A stretch of 64,000 bases of DNA from DASUZB01 sp036377075 (GCA_036377075.1 DASUZB010000012.1:10758-74757), one strand, 5' to 3'; shown: positions 15,988 through 25,454, counted from the first letter of the stretch. The notes: generated by a model not told the origin, from the sequence alone. A program made the numbers and translations.

Positions 15988-17271
15988 ATGGGTCTCAAGA
16001 TCGCGGTGGTCGGTGGGGGTAGCACCTACACCCCCGAGCTGGTTCAGGGCTTTGCCACCCGCCAGGACCGCCTGCCAGTGGACGAGCTGGCCCTGTACGA
16101 CGTCGACGCCGAGCGGCTGGAGGTGGTCGGCGGCCTCGCCCGGCGCATGCTCGACCGGGCCGGCTGGAGCGGCCTCCTCGTGCTGGCCGAGCGGCGCGAG
16201 CAGGCGCTGGACGGCGCGGACTTCGTGGTCGTCCAGCTCCGCGTCGGCGGCCAGGCGATGCGCCTGGCCGACGAGACGGTCCCGCTCGAGTTCGGCTGCA
16301 TCGGCCAGGAGACGACCGGACCGGGCGGCTTCGCCAAGGCGCTGCGCACCGTCCCGGTGGTGGTCGAGCTGGCCGAGGAGACCGAACGCCGCGCGGCTCC
16401 GGGCGCCTGGCTGGTGGACTTCACCAACCCGGTCGGGATCGTCACCCAGGCGCTGCTCGACCGCGGCAGCCGCGCCATCGGGCTGTGCAACTCGGCGATC
16501 GGCTTCCAGCGCCACTTCGCCGGCCTGCTCGGCGTCGCCGCCGACCGGCTCGAGCTGGAGCACGTCGGCCTCAACCACCTCACCTGGGTGCGCGCGGTCA
16601 AGGTCGACGGCGTCGACCGCCTACCCGAGCTGCTCGACCGGCACGGCGAGGAGGTCGCCGCCGGGCTCGGCCTGCCGCTCGAGCTGCTCCGCACCCTCGG
16701 CACGGTCCCCTCCTACTACCTCCGCTACTACTACGCCACCGGCGAGGTGCTCGCCGAGCAGCGCCACAACCCGTCGCGCGCCGAGCAGGTGATGGCGATC
16801 GAGCACGAGCTGCTCGGGCTGTACCGCGACCCGGCCCTCGACACCAAGCCGGCGCTGCTGGAGAAGCGCGGCGGCGCCTGGTACAGCGAGGCGGCGGCCG
16901 CCCTGATCGCCTCGCTCCACGCCGGCACCGGGGACGTGCAGGTGGTCGACGTGCGCAACGACGGTGCCCTGCCGGACCTCCCCGGCGACGCGGTGGTCGA
17001 GGTCCCGGCGCGGGTCGACCGCGACGGCGCGCACCCGCTGCCGCTCGCCCCGCTCGCCCCCGAGCTCCTCGGCCTGGTCCAGCAGGCCAAGGCGTACGAG
17101 CGCCTGGCGGTCGCGGCGGCGCTCGGCGGCGACCGCGCCGTCGCCCTCAAGGCGCTGCTCGCCAACCCGCTGGTGCGCGAGTACCGGGTGGCCGCGCCGC
17201 TGCTCGACGCGCTGCTCGAACGCAGCCGTCCTTACCTGCCCCGCTTCTACCAGGACCAAGCTCGGGGTTGA
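15988..17271 (+). CDS. GH4-family glycosidase (6-phospho-beta-glucosidase-like)
   Basis: The 427-residue protein has an N-terminal NAD-binding fold KIAVVGGGSTYTPELVQG, as in GH4 enzymes, which use NAD and Mn(II) for a redox-assisted elimination mechanism. The metal ligands are seen in GLCNSAIGFQRH (Cys near 171) and HVGLNHLTWVRA (His near 200). The length is normal. Within GH4 the residues resemble 6-phospho-beta-glucosidases, so the likely substrate is a phosphorylated disaccharide or aryl glycoside. ATG 15988 lies 93 bases from the divergent kinase start, with an operator candidate between them. Confidence 0.88.
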   Translation: MGLKIAVVGGGSTYTPELVQGFATRQDRLPVDELALYDVDAERLEVVGGLARRMLDRAGWSGLLVLAERREQALDGADFVVVQLRVGGQAMRLADETVPLEFGCIGQETTGPGGFAKALRTVPVVVELAEETERRAAPGAWLVDFTNPVGIVTQALLDRGSRAIGLCNSAIGFQRHFAGLLGVAADRLELEHVGLNHLTWVRAVKVDGVDRLPELLDRHGEEVAAGLGLPLELLRTLGTVPSYYLRYYYATGEVLAEQRHNPSRAEQVMAIEHELLGLYRDPALDTKPALLEKRGGAWYSEAAAALIASLHAGTGDVQVVDVRNDGALPDLPGDAVVEVPARVDRDGAHPLPLAPLAPELLGLVQQAKAYERLAVAAALGGDRAVALKALLANPLVREYRVAAPLLDALLERSRPYLPRFYQDQARG

Positions 17272-17303
17272 CTTCGCCGCCTGGCGGTCAATAATGACCC
17301 AGC

Positions 17304-17318
17304 AGGAAGGTTTCCTAA
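17304..17318 (+). promoter_or_regulatory. Candidate ROK operator upstream of the ROK gene
   Basis: AGGAAGGTTTCCTAA at 17304-17318 contains AGGAA/TTCCT arms and shares GTTTCCT plus flanking AG(G)GAA with the site between the kinase and GH4 genes. It lies about 35 bases before the ROK start in an AT-richer patch, fitting autorepression. Confidence 0.55.
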
Positions 17319-17352
17319 CTATACGGGCGACCCCGGGGAGGTGGGCCTCGAG

Positions 17353-18552
17353 GTGGAGCGCGAGCTCACCGCCGGCACGCCGAGCCTGCTGCGCGCGATC
17401 AACGCCCGCACCATCCTCGAGCTGATCCGGCGCAGCGGCCCGATCGCCCGTGCCCAGGTGGCCAGGGACAGCGGCCTGTCCAAGCCCACCGTCTCGCTCG
17501 GCCTCACCGCGCTGCTCGAGGCCGGGCTGGTCCGCGAGGTGGGGCGGACCAGCGGGCACCGCGGCCCCAGCGCGCTGCTGTACGAGCTCAACCCCGCGGC
17601 CGGCTGGGTCGCCGGCATCGACGTGGGACGCCGCTGGGTGCACGCCGCGGTGGCCGACATCAGCGGCAGCATCGTCGCCCGCCGCGACGAGCGCGCCAAG
17701 GCCGCCAGCGCCAACGCCCTGATCGGCCAGCTCGGTGAGCTCGCCCGTGGCCTTGCCGGCGACGCCGGCATCGCCTGGGACCAGGTCAGCCACACCACCG
17801 TCGGCAGCCCAGGAGTGTTCGAGCCGAGCAGCGGCACCGTCACCCTGGCCCCGAACCTTCCCGGCTGGGGGCGCCAGGGACTGGCCGCGGCGCTGCGCCG
17901 CGAGCTCGGCGAGCGCATCGGGCTCGAGAACGACGTCAACCTGGCCGCGGTGGGGGAGCGCTGGAAGGGCCTCGGCCAGGGGGTGCGCAACTTCGGCTTC
18001 CTCTCGGTCGGCACCGGCGTCGGCATGGGCCTGGTCCTCGGCGGCGAGCTGTACCAGGGCAGCGGCGCCGCCGGCGAGGTCGGCTACCTGCCCCTCGGTG
18101 GCGATCCCCACGACCCCGGCGCGCGCCGCCGCGGCGTCTTCGAGCAGGCTACCAACGCCGCCGGCGTGGTCCGCCTGGCGCGCGAGGCGGGCATGACCGG
18201 CCCGCTGACGCCGGCGAAGGTGTTCGCCATGGCGCGCGGCGGCCACCCGGTCGCCGGCGAGGTGGTCGCGACCGAGGCGCGGCGCCTGGCGCTCGGCCTC
18301 GCCGCCGTGGTCGCCGTCGTCGACCTGGAGCTGGTGATCCTCGGCGGCGGCATCGGCCGCAACGCCGACCTGCTGCTCGGGCCGATCGGGCGGGAGCTGC
18401 GCACCCTGTCGCCGCTGCGGCCACGGCTCGAGGTCTCCGCCCTCGGCGACGACGCCGTGCTCCACGGCGCGGTCGCCACCGCCCTCGCCGCCGCCCAGGA
18501 CCAGCTCTTCGACCTCACCCGCAGGCTCGACCGCAGGCAACCCGCGATCTGA
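17353..18552 (+). CDS. ROK-family transcriptional repressor
   Basis: The protein (399 residues from GTG 17353) has an N-terminal winged helix (TILELIRRSGPIARAQVARD, SGLSKPTVSLGLTALLEAGLV) and a C-terminal ROK ASKHA domain from about 80, with IDVGRRWVHAAV and VGTGVGMGLVLGGELYQG. The zinc motif CxCGxxGC of classical ROK proteins is not visible; the region reads PHDPGARRRGVFE. Such repressors sense a sugar and release operators. GTG 17353 is preferred over GTG 17341 because GGGGAG touches the first and would be too close. The gene runs into the transporter genes, so it is the likely local regulator. Confidence 0.87.
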   Translation: MERELTAGTPSLLRAINARTILELIRRSGPIARAQVARDSGLSKPTVSLGLTALLEAGLVREVGRTSGHRGPSALLYELNPAAGWVAGIDVGRRWVHAAVADISGSIVARRDERAKAASANALIGQLGELARGLAGDAGIAWDQVSHTTVGSPGVFEPSSGTVTLAPNLPGWGRQGLAAALRRELGERIGLENDVNLAAVGERWKGLGQGVRNFGFLSVGTGVGMGLVLGGELYQGSGAAGEVGYLPLGGDPHDPGARRRGVFEQATNAAGVVRLAREAGMTGPLTPAKVFAMARGGHPVAGEVVATEARRLALGLAAVVAVVDLELVILGGGIGRNADLLLGPIGRELRTLSPLRPRLEVSALGDDAVLHGAVATALAAAQDQLFDLTRRLDRRQPAI

Positions 18553-18595
18553 AGCAAGGCAACACGGCGCACCCTCGCGCGAAGGGAGTCTCCCA

Positions 18596-19933
18596 ATGAG
18601 ACGACGCATCGGCCTCGTCGTAGTGGCGCTGCTCGCCGCCGCCTGCACCGCGGGAGGAGGCGGCGGCACCTCCGGCCCGGCGCAGACGGCCGACCTCGGC
18701 GCCAACCACCAGCCAATGACGCTGACCGTGTGGAGCAACTTCTCCGCGCGCGAGTACAAGGTGGTCACCGGCGTGCTCGACTCGGTCAAGACCAAGTACC
18801 CGTGGATGACCATCAAGCACGTCGGCGGCAAGGACGACCAGGCGATCCAGCGGGCGATCAACGGCGGCACCCCGCCGGACATGGCGATCTCGTTCACGCC
18901 CCAGAACGCCGCCAGGTACTGCCAGACGGGCGCCTGGCAGGACCTCAACCCGTACCTGCAGGCCGACAAGATCGACAAGGCGTCGATGTGGCCCTCCGGT
19001 GTGTTCAGCTACACCCAGTACAACAACCGCCAGTGCGCGCTGCCGATGCTGACCGACGCCTACGGCCTGTACTACAACGTCGACCTGCTCAAGAAGAAGG
19101 GCTTCACCTCGCCCCCCAAGACCCTCTCCGAGCTGGCCGACATGGCCAAGAAGCTGACCGAGTACAACCCCGACGGCAGCATCAAGGTGGCCGGGTACGT
19201 GCCGCTGATGGGCTTCTACAGTGGCAACACGGTCAACGTCTACGGTCACGCTTACGGCGCCAAGTGGTACGGCAGCGACGGCAAGCCGAGCCTCGCCACC
19301 GACCCCAACTGGGCCAAGATGCTGCAGTGGCAGAAGTCCCTGGTCGACGCGATCGGCTACGGCAAGCTGCAGAAGTTCGTCGCCAAGCTCGGCGGCGGCG
19401 ACTCCGAGTGGTCCTCGTCGCACGGCTTCGAGCAGGACAAGATCGCGATGATGATCGACGGCGAGTGGCGCACGGCGTTCATCGAGGCCGACAAGTCCAA
19501 GGTCAACTACGCCACCGCGCCGGCTCCGACCGCCGACGACCATACCGACCTGTACGGCTCCGGCCAGGTCGGTGGCACCATCATCGGCATTCCCAAGGGC
19601 GTCAAGCACCCGGCCGAGTCCTGGGCGCTGGTCAAGTACATGTCCACCGACACCAACGCCCTGGTGAACCTCGCCAAGGGGCTCAAGAACGTGCCGTCGA
19701 CCAAGGCCTCGCTGCAGAACCAGGAGCTGGCCGGCGACCCGCGCTTCAAGACCTTCATGGACATCTTCAGCAACCCCAAGTCCAACTACAAGCCGCTCAT
19801 GCCGATCGGTCAGGTCGACGAGGACATGTTCGGCACCTTCGCGGACAAGTGGCAGGCCGGTAAGGTGCCGGACCTGCACGCCGGGCTCAGCCAGCTCGAC
19901 TCCCAGATCTCCAAGCAGCTCCAGCTCGGCTGA
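18596..19933 (+). CDS. Sugar ABC transporter substrate-binding lipoprotein
   Basis: The 445-residue protein begins with a lipoprotein signal (RRRIGLVVVALLAAAC, Cys 17 as lipid site) followed by a Gly-rich tether, then an extracellular solute-binding domain of the carbohydrate type (family 1). Typical parts are MTLTVWSNFSAREYKVV, TPPDMAISFTPQNAA, ALPMLTDAYGLYYNVDLL and IAMMIDGEWRTAF. It delivers a sugar to the two permeases encoded immediately downstream. ATG 18596 follows AAGGGAG. The specificity is not read from sequence; neighbouring kinases and GH4 suggest a glucoside or amino-sugar oligomer. Confidence 0.92.
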   Translation: MRRRIGLVVVALLAAACTAGGGGGTSGPAQTADLGANHQPMTLTVWSNFSAREYKVVTGVLDSVKTKYPWMTIKHVGGKDDQAIQRAINGGTPPDMAISFTPQNAARYCQTGAWQDLNPYLQADKIDKASMWPSGVFSYTQYNNRQCALPMLTDAYGLYYNVDLLKKKGFTSPPKTLSELADMAKKLTEYNPDGSIKVAGYVPLMGFYSGNTVNVYGHAYGAKWYGSDGKPSLATDPNWAKMLQWQKSLVDAIGYGKLQKFVAKLGGGDSEWSSSHGFEQDKIAMMIDGEWRTAFIEADKSKVNYATAPAPTADDHTDLYGSGQVGGTIIGIPKGVKHPAESWALVKYMSTDTNALVNLAKGLKNVPSTKASLQNQELAGDPRFKTFMDIFSNPKSNYKPLMPIGQVDEDMFGTFADKWQAGKVPDLHAGLSQLDSQISKQLQLG

Positions 19934-19945
19934 GAGGAGCAAGCC

Positions 19946-20935
19946 ATGGCCACCGCCGTGGAGCGGTCGGGGGTCGCCGCGTCGCCGGCCCGCGCCGCCG
20001 AGCGCCGCCGGCGCCGGCGGCGCGCGGCGGCGCGCCGGCAAGGGGTCGCGCTGCTGTTCATGGCCCCCTGGATCATCGGGTTCAGCGCCTTCTACGTGTA
20101 CCCGATGGCCGCCAGCCTGTACTTCTCCTTCACCCACTACGACATCCTCAGCCAGCCGAGCTGGGTGGGCCTGGCCAACTACCGCTTCATGTTCAGCGGC
20201 GACGGCCAGTTCTGGCAGGCGGTGCGCAACACCCTGTGGATCATCGCCTTCCTGGTGCCCCTGCAGGTCGCCTTCGGGATCGCCACCGCCACGGTGCTGA
20301 CCAGGGTCAGGCGCGGCGTCTCGGTGTACCGCACGATCTTCTTCCTGCCGACCATGGTGCCGCTGGTGGCGGCGGCCCTCGGCTTCGTCTTCCTGCTCAA
20401 CCCGGCCGGGCCCATCAACCGGATCCTGCACCTGCTGCACCTGCCCGAGCCGCTGTGGTTCCTCGACCCACACTGGACCAAGCCGGGGCTGCTGCTGATC
20501 GGGCTGTGGATGGTCGGCCAGACGATGATCCTGTTCCTGGCCGCGCTGCTCGACGTGCCCACCCAGCTCTACGAGGCGGCCGAGATCGAGGGCGCCGGCC
20601 CGTGGCAGCGGTTCCGCCACGTGACGTTGCCGATGATCTCCCCGGTGATCTTCTTCTGCGTGGTCATCGGCGTGATCCACGGCTTCCAGTACTTCACCGA
20701 GGCGTTCGTGATCTCCCGGGCCGGCGACCCGACCGGGCTCAACCAGCCGATCGGCTACCCGCAGGACTCGCTGCGGTTCTTCACCAGCCACCTGTACCAG
20801 CAGGGCTTCGAGGGCTTCCACATGGGCTACGCCGCCGCCCTCTCCTGGGTGATGTTCCTGGTGGTTATGGCCTGCACCATCGTGCTCATCCGCGGCTCCC
20901 GCCGCTGGGTGCACTACCAGGGAGGGTTCCGGTGA
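19946..20935 (+). CDS. Sugar ABC transporter permease (MalF type)
   Basis: This 329-residue inner-membrane protein has a basic N-terminus (run of Arg and Ala to residue 33) and six to seven hydrophobic segments, with the ABC importer permease loop EAAEIEGAGPWQRFRHVTLPMISP near residue 210. That EAA loop binds the ATPase. It forms a heterodimeric channel with the following permease. No ATPase gene is in this operon, so the MsmK-type ATPase at 13.6-14.8 kb likely serves it. GTGA overlap with the next gene supports translational coupling. Confidence 0.92.
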   Translation: MATAVERSGVAASPARAAERRRRRRRAAARRQGVALLFMAPWIIGFSAFYVYPMAASLYFSFTHYDILSQPSWVGLANYRFMFSGDGQFWQAVRNTLWIIAFLVPLQVAFGIATATVLTRVRRGVSVYRTIFFLPTMVPLVAAALGFVFLLNPAGPINRILHLLHLPEPLWFLDPHWTKPGLLLIGLWMVGQTMILFLAALLDVPTQLYEAAEIEGAGPWQRFRHVTLPMISPVIFFCVVIGVIHGFQYFTEAFVISRAGDPTGLNQPIGYPQDSLRFFTSHLYQQGFEGFHMGYAAALSWVMFLVVMACTIVLIRGSRRWVHYQGGFR

Positions 20936-21828
20936 CCGCGGTCCCCGCCCCCGGCAAGCCTGCCCATGCGCGGGCGCGCCGGCCCGTGCCGCCGGCGATC
21001 CGGCGCCGCCGGATGCTGATGACGGTCGCCGACCACGCGGTGGCGATCGCACTGTCGATCGCCTTCCTGGTGCCGTTCGTGTTCATCGTCGCGACCGCGC
21101 TGATGACCCAGCAGCAGGCGCTCACGTCGAGCCTGTGGCCGCACCCGTTCCGCTGGGGCAACTTCGCCCAGGTCTTCAGGTCCTTCCCGTTCCTGCGCTA
21201 CACGCTCAACTCGTTCACCTACGCGGGGCTCGCCACCGTCGGGGTGGTGCTGTCGTGCGTGCCGGTGGCCTACGCGCTGTCGCGCATGCGCTGGCGCGGC
21301 CGCCAGTTCGCCTTCCTGCTGGTGCTCTCGACCCTGATGCTGCCGCCCCAGGTCACGGTGGTGCCGCTGTACGTGATCTTCGTGCGGCTGCACTGGATCG
21401 GCTCGCTCAAGCCGCTGATCGTCCCGATGTTCTTCGGCGACGCCTTCTCGATCTTCCTGCTGCGCCAGTTCTTCCTGACGATCCCCGACGAGCTGTCCGA
21501 CGCCGCGCGCGTCGACGGCGCCAGTGAGCTGCAGATCCTGACCAGGGTGGTGGTGCCGCTCGCCAAGCCGGCGATCGCCGCGGTGGCGCTGTTCCAGTTC
21601 CTCTACTCCTGGAACGACTTCTTCAGCCCGCTGCTGTACGCCGGCTCCAACCCGGACACCTGGACGCTGGCAGTGGCGCTGACGCAGCTCACCGCGCTCT
21701 CGCGCGGGGTGCTGTGGAACCTGCAGATGGCCGGCTCCCTGCTGTTCACGCTCCCGGTGATCGTGCTGTTCTTCTTCGCGCAGCGCGTCTTCGTGCAAGG
21801 GATCACGCTCACCGGGGTCAAGGGGTGA
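20932..21828 (+). CDS. Sugar ABC transporter permease (MalG type)
   Basis: The 298-residue protein has six hydrophobic segments (for example AIALSIAFLVPFVFIVATAL, YTLNSFTYAGLATVGVVLSC, SLLFTLPVIVLFFFAQRVFV), and the EAA-type loop DAARVDGASELQILTRVVVPLAKPA near residue 190. GTG 20932 overlaps the stop of the first permease (GTGA), and its own stop overlaps the GTG of the next kinase gene. With the upstream permease it makes the import channel. The C-terminus QGITLTGVKG is typical. Confidence 0.92.
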   Translation: MTAVPAPGKPAHARARRPVPPAIRRRRMLMTVADHAVAIALSIAFLVPFVFIVATALMTQQQALTSSLWPHPFRWGNFAQVFRSFPFLRYTLNSFTYAGLATVGVVLSCVPVAYALSRMRWRGRQFAFLLVLSTLMLPPQVTVVPLYVIFVRLHWIGSLKPLIVPMFFGDAFSIFLLRQFFLTIPDELSDAARVDGASELQILTRVVVPLAKPAIAAVALFQFLYSWNDFFSPLLYAGSNPDTWTLAVALTQLTALSRGVLWNLQMAGSLLFTLPVIVLFFFAQRVFVQGITLTGVKG

Positions 21829-22796
21829 GGGTCGTCCTCGGGGTCGACGGCGGCGGCTCAAAGACCCACGCGATGGTCGCCGACGAGTCGGGCAGGGTGC
21901 TCGGGTTCGCCACCAGCGACCGGTCGAACTGGGAGGACACCGGGCTGGACAGCGCGAGGATCGCGCTGGAGAAGGCGATCACCGGCGCGCTGGCCGCCGC
22001 CGAGGTGGCCGCCGGCGAGCTCGCCGCGAGCGCCTTCGGCCTCGCCGGGCTCGACTGGGACGACGACCGGCCGATGCTCGCCGCGCTGCTCGACCCGCTG
22101 GGGCTCGGCGGGCCGTCGTCCCTCGACAACGACTCGTTCATCGCGCTGCGCGCCGGCACCAGCGAGCCGTTCGGGGTGGTGGTGATCGCCGGCACGGGCA
22201 CGGTCGCCGCCGGCCGCGACCGCGCCGGCCGCACCTTCCGGACGCTCGGCCTCGGCCCGATGTACGGCGACTTCGGCAGCGGCACCGACGTCGCCGAGGA
22301 GGGGGTCCGCGCGGTCGCCGAGGCCTGGACCGGGAGCGGCCCGGCGACCAGCCTGACCGGGCTGCTGCCGCCGCTGGCCGGCTGCGACTCCCCGGAGGAG
22401 CTGCTGCGGCGGCTCAGCCGCGGGGCGATCCCGCTGCCGCAGGCGGCGCCGCTGGTGCTGCGGGAGGCGGCAGCGGGCGACCAGGCCTGCCGCGAGATCG
22501 TGGTGCAGGCGGGGACCGCGCTCGGGGAGGCCGCCGCGCTGGTCGCCCGCCGGCTCGGCATCCAGGGCGAGGCCTTCGACGTGGTCATGGCCGGCGGCCT
22601 GTTCCGCGGCAGGAGCCGGCTGCTGGAGACCGCCCTCGCCGCGGCGCTGCACCGGGTCGCGCCGCGGGCGCGCCCCGTGCGGCTGGCGTGCGAGCCGGTG
22701 GTCGGGGCGGTGCTCGAGGCGCTGCGGCTGGCCGGCGTCGAGCCCTCCCCCGAGGTGCGCCGCCGGCTGGCCGAGGGCTCCTCACCCGGGCGGTAG
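21825..22796 (+). CDS. BadF/BadG/BcrA/BcrD-type kinase, N-acetylglucosamine kinase-like (second copy)
   Basis: The 323-residue ASKHA kinase starts VVLGVDGGGSKTHAMVADE and has VVVIAGTGTVAAGRD, YGDFGSGTDVAEEG and VVMAGGLFRGRSRLLE. GTG 21825 overlaps the permease stop, so translation is coupled to sugar import: the imported sugar is probably phosphorylated at once, replacing the role of a phosphotransferase system. It belongs to the same fold family as the kinase at 14.9-15.9 kb, but the two differ in detail (SNWEDTGL here, GASHHGLG there). Its tail overlaps the convergent FGGY kinase by 15 bases. Confidence 0.85.
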   Translation: MRVVLGVDGGGSKTHAMVADESGRVLGFATSDRSNWEDTGLDSARIALEKAITGALAAAEVAAGELAASAFGLAGLDWDDDRPMLAALLDPLGLGGPSSLDNDSFIALRAGTSEPFGVVVIAGTGTVAAGRDRAGRTFRTLGLGPMYGDFGSGTDVAEEGVRAVAEAWTGSGPATSLTGLLPPLAGCDSPEELLRRLSRGAIPLPQAAPLVLREAAAGDQACREIVVQAGTALGEAAALVARRLGIQGEAFDVVMAGGLFRGRSRLLETALAAALHRVAPRARPVRLACEPVVGAVLEALRLAGVEPSPEVRRRLAEGSSPGR

Positions 22797-24296
22797 CCGC
22801 CGCTCCCACTCGGGCGCGAGCGCCTCGATCAGCGCCAGGTAGCGCTCGTACGCCTCGGCGAGCGCGGCCGTCCGGTGCGCGTCCGGCTCGTAGGTCCGCG
22901 CCACCCGCACCGCCCGGTCGGCGCCGTCGGCCAGCCGCGGGTGCAGGCCGGCGGCCACGGCCGCGCAGAGGGCGGCGCCGAGCGCCCCCGCCTCCCGCGA
23001 CGAGGTGACCGCGACCGGCTGGCCGAGCGCGTCGGCGAACACCTGCGCCCACACCTCGCTGCGCGCCCCGCCGCCGGTCAGCCGCAGCTCGCGCACCACG
23101 AAGTGGTCGCGCAGCGCGTCGACGTGGCTGCGGTGGTTGAACGCGACCCCCTCGAACACGGCGCGCAGCAGGTGCCCCCTGGTGTGCCAGCCCTTGAGGC
23201 CGAGGAAGGCGCCGCTGGCGCCGGGATGGCCCGGGGAGCCGTACAGGAACGGCAGGTACAGCACGCGCGAGGGCTCGCCGAGGGTGGCGGCGACCTCGTC
23301 GCCGACGAACCCGAACGGCGACGCGCCGGCCTCCTCGGCGCGTGCCGCCTCCAGCGGGGCGAGGCGGCTGACGAACCATTCCAGGTTGGTCGCGGACGCG
23401 GCCGAGTTCGCCATCGTGATCCAGCGGCCCGGCTCCACCCAGTTGCGGCACAGCAGCCGCTCGTCGCGCACCGGGGCGTCGCTGATCACCTCGTTGATGC
23501 TGAAGGTGCCGGCGATCATGGTGAGCTGGCCCGGGCGGACGCAGCCGCAGCCGATCGCCGAGGCGTCGCAGTCGTGCAGCCCGGAGACCACCGGGGTGCC
23601 TGGCGCCAGCCCGGTCGCGGCCGCCGCCGCGGCGCTGACCTCGCCGGCGGCCTGGTCGGAGCGGACGATCTCCGGCAGCGCCCCGCGCAGCTCGTCGAGC
23701 CCGAACAGCGCCAGCGCGCCGGGCGCGTAGCCCTGGGTGGCCAGGTCGGTGAAGCCGGCGCTGGCGTCGGTCGGGTCGGTGGTCAGCCGCCCGGTGAGCT
23801 TGAGCTTGAGCCAGTCCTTGCACGACAGCACGTGGCGGATGCGCCGGTAGACCTCGGGCTCGTGCTCCTTGACCCAGGCGAGCAGGACCGGCGGCTCGAC
23901 CGCGAAGGGGGCCTCGCCGAGCAGGTTCAGGGCCCTTTCGGCGACGCCGTCGCGGCGCAGGCGCGCCGCCACCGCACCGGCCCGTCCGTCCAGCGAGAGG
24001 ATCGCCGGCCGTGCCGGGCGCAGCCGCTCGTCGAGCACCAGCAGCCCGTCGCCGTGGCCCGTCGGCCCCACCGCGGCGACGTCGGCGCCGCGGGCGCCGG
24101 CGGCGCGCAGCGCCTGCCCGATCGCCTGGCAGGCGCCGGCCCACAGGTCGTCGAGGTCCTTCTCCACCCAGCCCTCGCGGGGCGTCCGCTGCTGGCTGGG
24201 GACCGCGCCGGCACCGAGCGGCGCGCCGTCGGGGCGGAACAGCACCGCCTTGGTGACGGTGAGGCCGGCGTCGAGGCCGAGCAGCAGCTCGCTCAC
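22782..24296 (-). CDS. FGGY-family carbohydrate kinase
   Basis: The 504-residue kinase starts ELLLGLDAGLTVTKAVLF (DxGxTxxK phosphate loop) and has HVLSCKDWLKLKLTG, DPTDASAGFTDLA, HDCDASAIGCGCV and a C-terminal LRLTGGGARSEVWAQVFAD adenosine motif. FGGY enzymes phosphorylate pentoses, polyols or related sugars; this sequence is nearest to xylulokinase or erythritol/carbohydrate kinases, and I do not assign a substrate. GTG 24296 overlaps the stop of the upstream dehydrogenase gene, so the two genes form an operon. It is convergent with the sugar importer operon. Confidence 0.88.
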   Translation of the reverse strand: MSELLLGLDAGLTVTKAVLFRPDGAPLGAGAVPSQQRTPREGWVEKDLDDLWAGACQAIGQALRAAGARGADVAAVGPTGHGDGLLVLDERLRPARPAILSLDGRAGAVAARLRRDGVAERALNLLGEAPFAVEPPVLLAWVKEHEPEVYRRIRHVLSCKDWLKLKLTGRLTTDPTDASAGFTDLATQGYAPGALALFGLDELRGALPEIVRSDQAAGEVSAAAAAATGLAPGTPVVSGLHDCDASAIGCGCVRPGQLTMIAGTFSINEVISDAPVRDERLLCRNWVEPGRWITMANSAASATNLEWFVSRLAPLEAARAEEAGASPFGFVGDEVAATLGEPSRVLYLPFLYGSPGHPGASGAFLGLKGWHTRGHLLRAVFEGVAFNHRSHVDALRDHFVVRELRLTGGGARSEVWAQVFADALGQPVAVTSSREAGALGAALCAAVAAGLHPRLADGADRAVRVARTYEPDAHRTAALAEAYERYLALIEALAPEWERRLPPG

Positions 24297-25348
24297 TGCC
24301 GTGCGAGGGCGACGGCGTCGGCGTTGACCACGGTGGCGGTGTGGCCGCGCTCGGCCAGCTCCCTGACGGCCTCGGCGACCAGCCTGACCGACTTCTCCCT
24401 GGCCTCGACGGTGGCGCCGGCAATGTGCGGGCTGAGGGTGACGTTGTCCAGCGCGCGCCACGGGCTGTCGGGCGGCAGCGGCTCCTGGTCGTGCACGTCC
24501 AGCCCGGCACCGGCGATGCGGTGCTCGGCCAGCGCCTGGTAGAGGGCGTCGTGATCCACCATCCGGCTCCGTGCCGTGTTGACGAAGTAGGCCGTCGGCT
24601 TCATCAGCGCGAACTGCTCGCGGCCGATGAACCGCCTGGTCTCGGCGCTGAGGCGCGCGTGCAGGCTGACCACGTCGCCCTCGCGGAACGCCTGGTCCAG
24701 CTCGGTGAGCTTCTCGCCGCCGTGCGCGTCGATCGTGTCGCGGTCGACGTAGGGGTCGAACACCAGCAGCCGCACCCCGAACCCGGCCAGCCGCCGGGCG
24801 AGCTGCCTGGCGACGTGCCCGAACCCGACCATCGCGACGGTGCGGCCCGCCAGCTCCCAGGCCGGGGCGGCGAACTCCTTGGGCCAGCCGCCCGCCTTGA
24901 TCCCAGCGTCGGCCCTGGCGACGTCGCGGACCTCCGCGAGCAGCAGCGCCAGCGCCTGCTCGGCGACCGCGGCGGCGTTGCGCCCTTGCACGTTGGCGAC
25001 GGCGACGCCGCGGCGGCTCGCCCCGTCGAGGTTGACGTTCTCGACGCCGGCGCGGGCGACCACCACCGCGGCGAGCCGCGGCGCCGCCTCCAGGACCGCC
25101 AACGGCACGGGCGCGAAGTGCACCACCAGCAGCTCGGCCTCGCCCGCCGCCGCGACCACCTCGTCAGGGGTCGGCACCGCCTCGGGGCCGTCGGTCTCCA
25201 TCGTCTGCTGCATGCTGTGCTGCCGCTCCGGCGGCGCCGCCCAGTCGACCGCCCGCACGGGTCCGAAGCCGCCGCCGAGTTCGCGCTCGATCGCCGCCCT
25301 GAAGGCCTCGTGGGGGATGAGGCGGTCGCCGACCACCAGCGTGTCCAA
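24293..25348 (-). CDS. D-isomer-specific 2-hydroxyacid dehydrogenase
   Basis: The 351-residue protein has the NAD-binding core GRTVAMVGFGHVARQLARRL (about 178), and catalytic residues Arg in NTARSRMVDHDAL, Glu in GLDVHDQEPLP and His in TLSPHIAGAT. These define the D-2-hydroxyacid dehydrogenase family (phosphoglycerate and glyoxylate dehydrogenase-like). The start is TTG 25348 because GGGAGGG lies 4 bases before it and the mature protein begins DTLVVGDRLIP. The longer open frame above is antisense of the crotonase gene. Pairing with an FGGY kinase suggests oxidation of a polyol-derived acid, but this is inferred. Confidence 0.85.
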   Translation of the reverse strand: MDTLVVGDRLIPHEAFRAAIERELGGGFGPVRAVDWAAPPERQHSMQQTMETDGPEAVPTPDEVVAAAGEAELLVVHFAPVPLAVLEAAPRLAAVVVARAGVENVNLDGASRRGVAVANVQGRNAAAVAEQALALLLAEVRDVARADAGIKAGGWPKEFAAPAWELAGRTVAMVGFGHVARQLARRLAGFGVRLLVFDPYVDRDTIDAHGGEKLTELDQAFREGDVVSLHARLSAETRRFIGREQFALMKPTAYFVNTARSRMVDHDALYQALAEHRIAGAGLDVHDQEPLPPDSPWRALDNVTLSPHIAGATVEAREKSVRLVAEAVRELAERGHTATVVNADAVALARQ

Positions 25349-25454
25349 TTGGCCCTCCCTCGGCTGGCGCGGAATTGGTCGCCCCCACGGTACGGCGCGG
25401 CGCGGCGGTCCGGTACCGTGCGGTCGCCGGGCAGGCAACCGTTGGAGGTACGGC

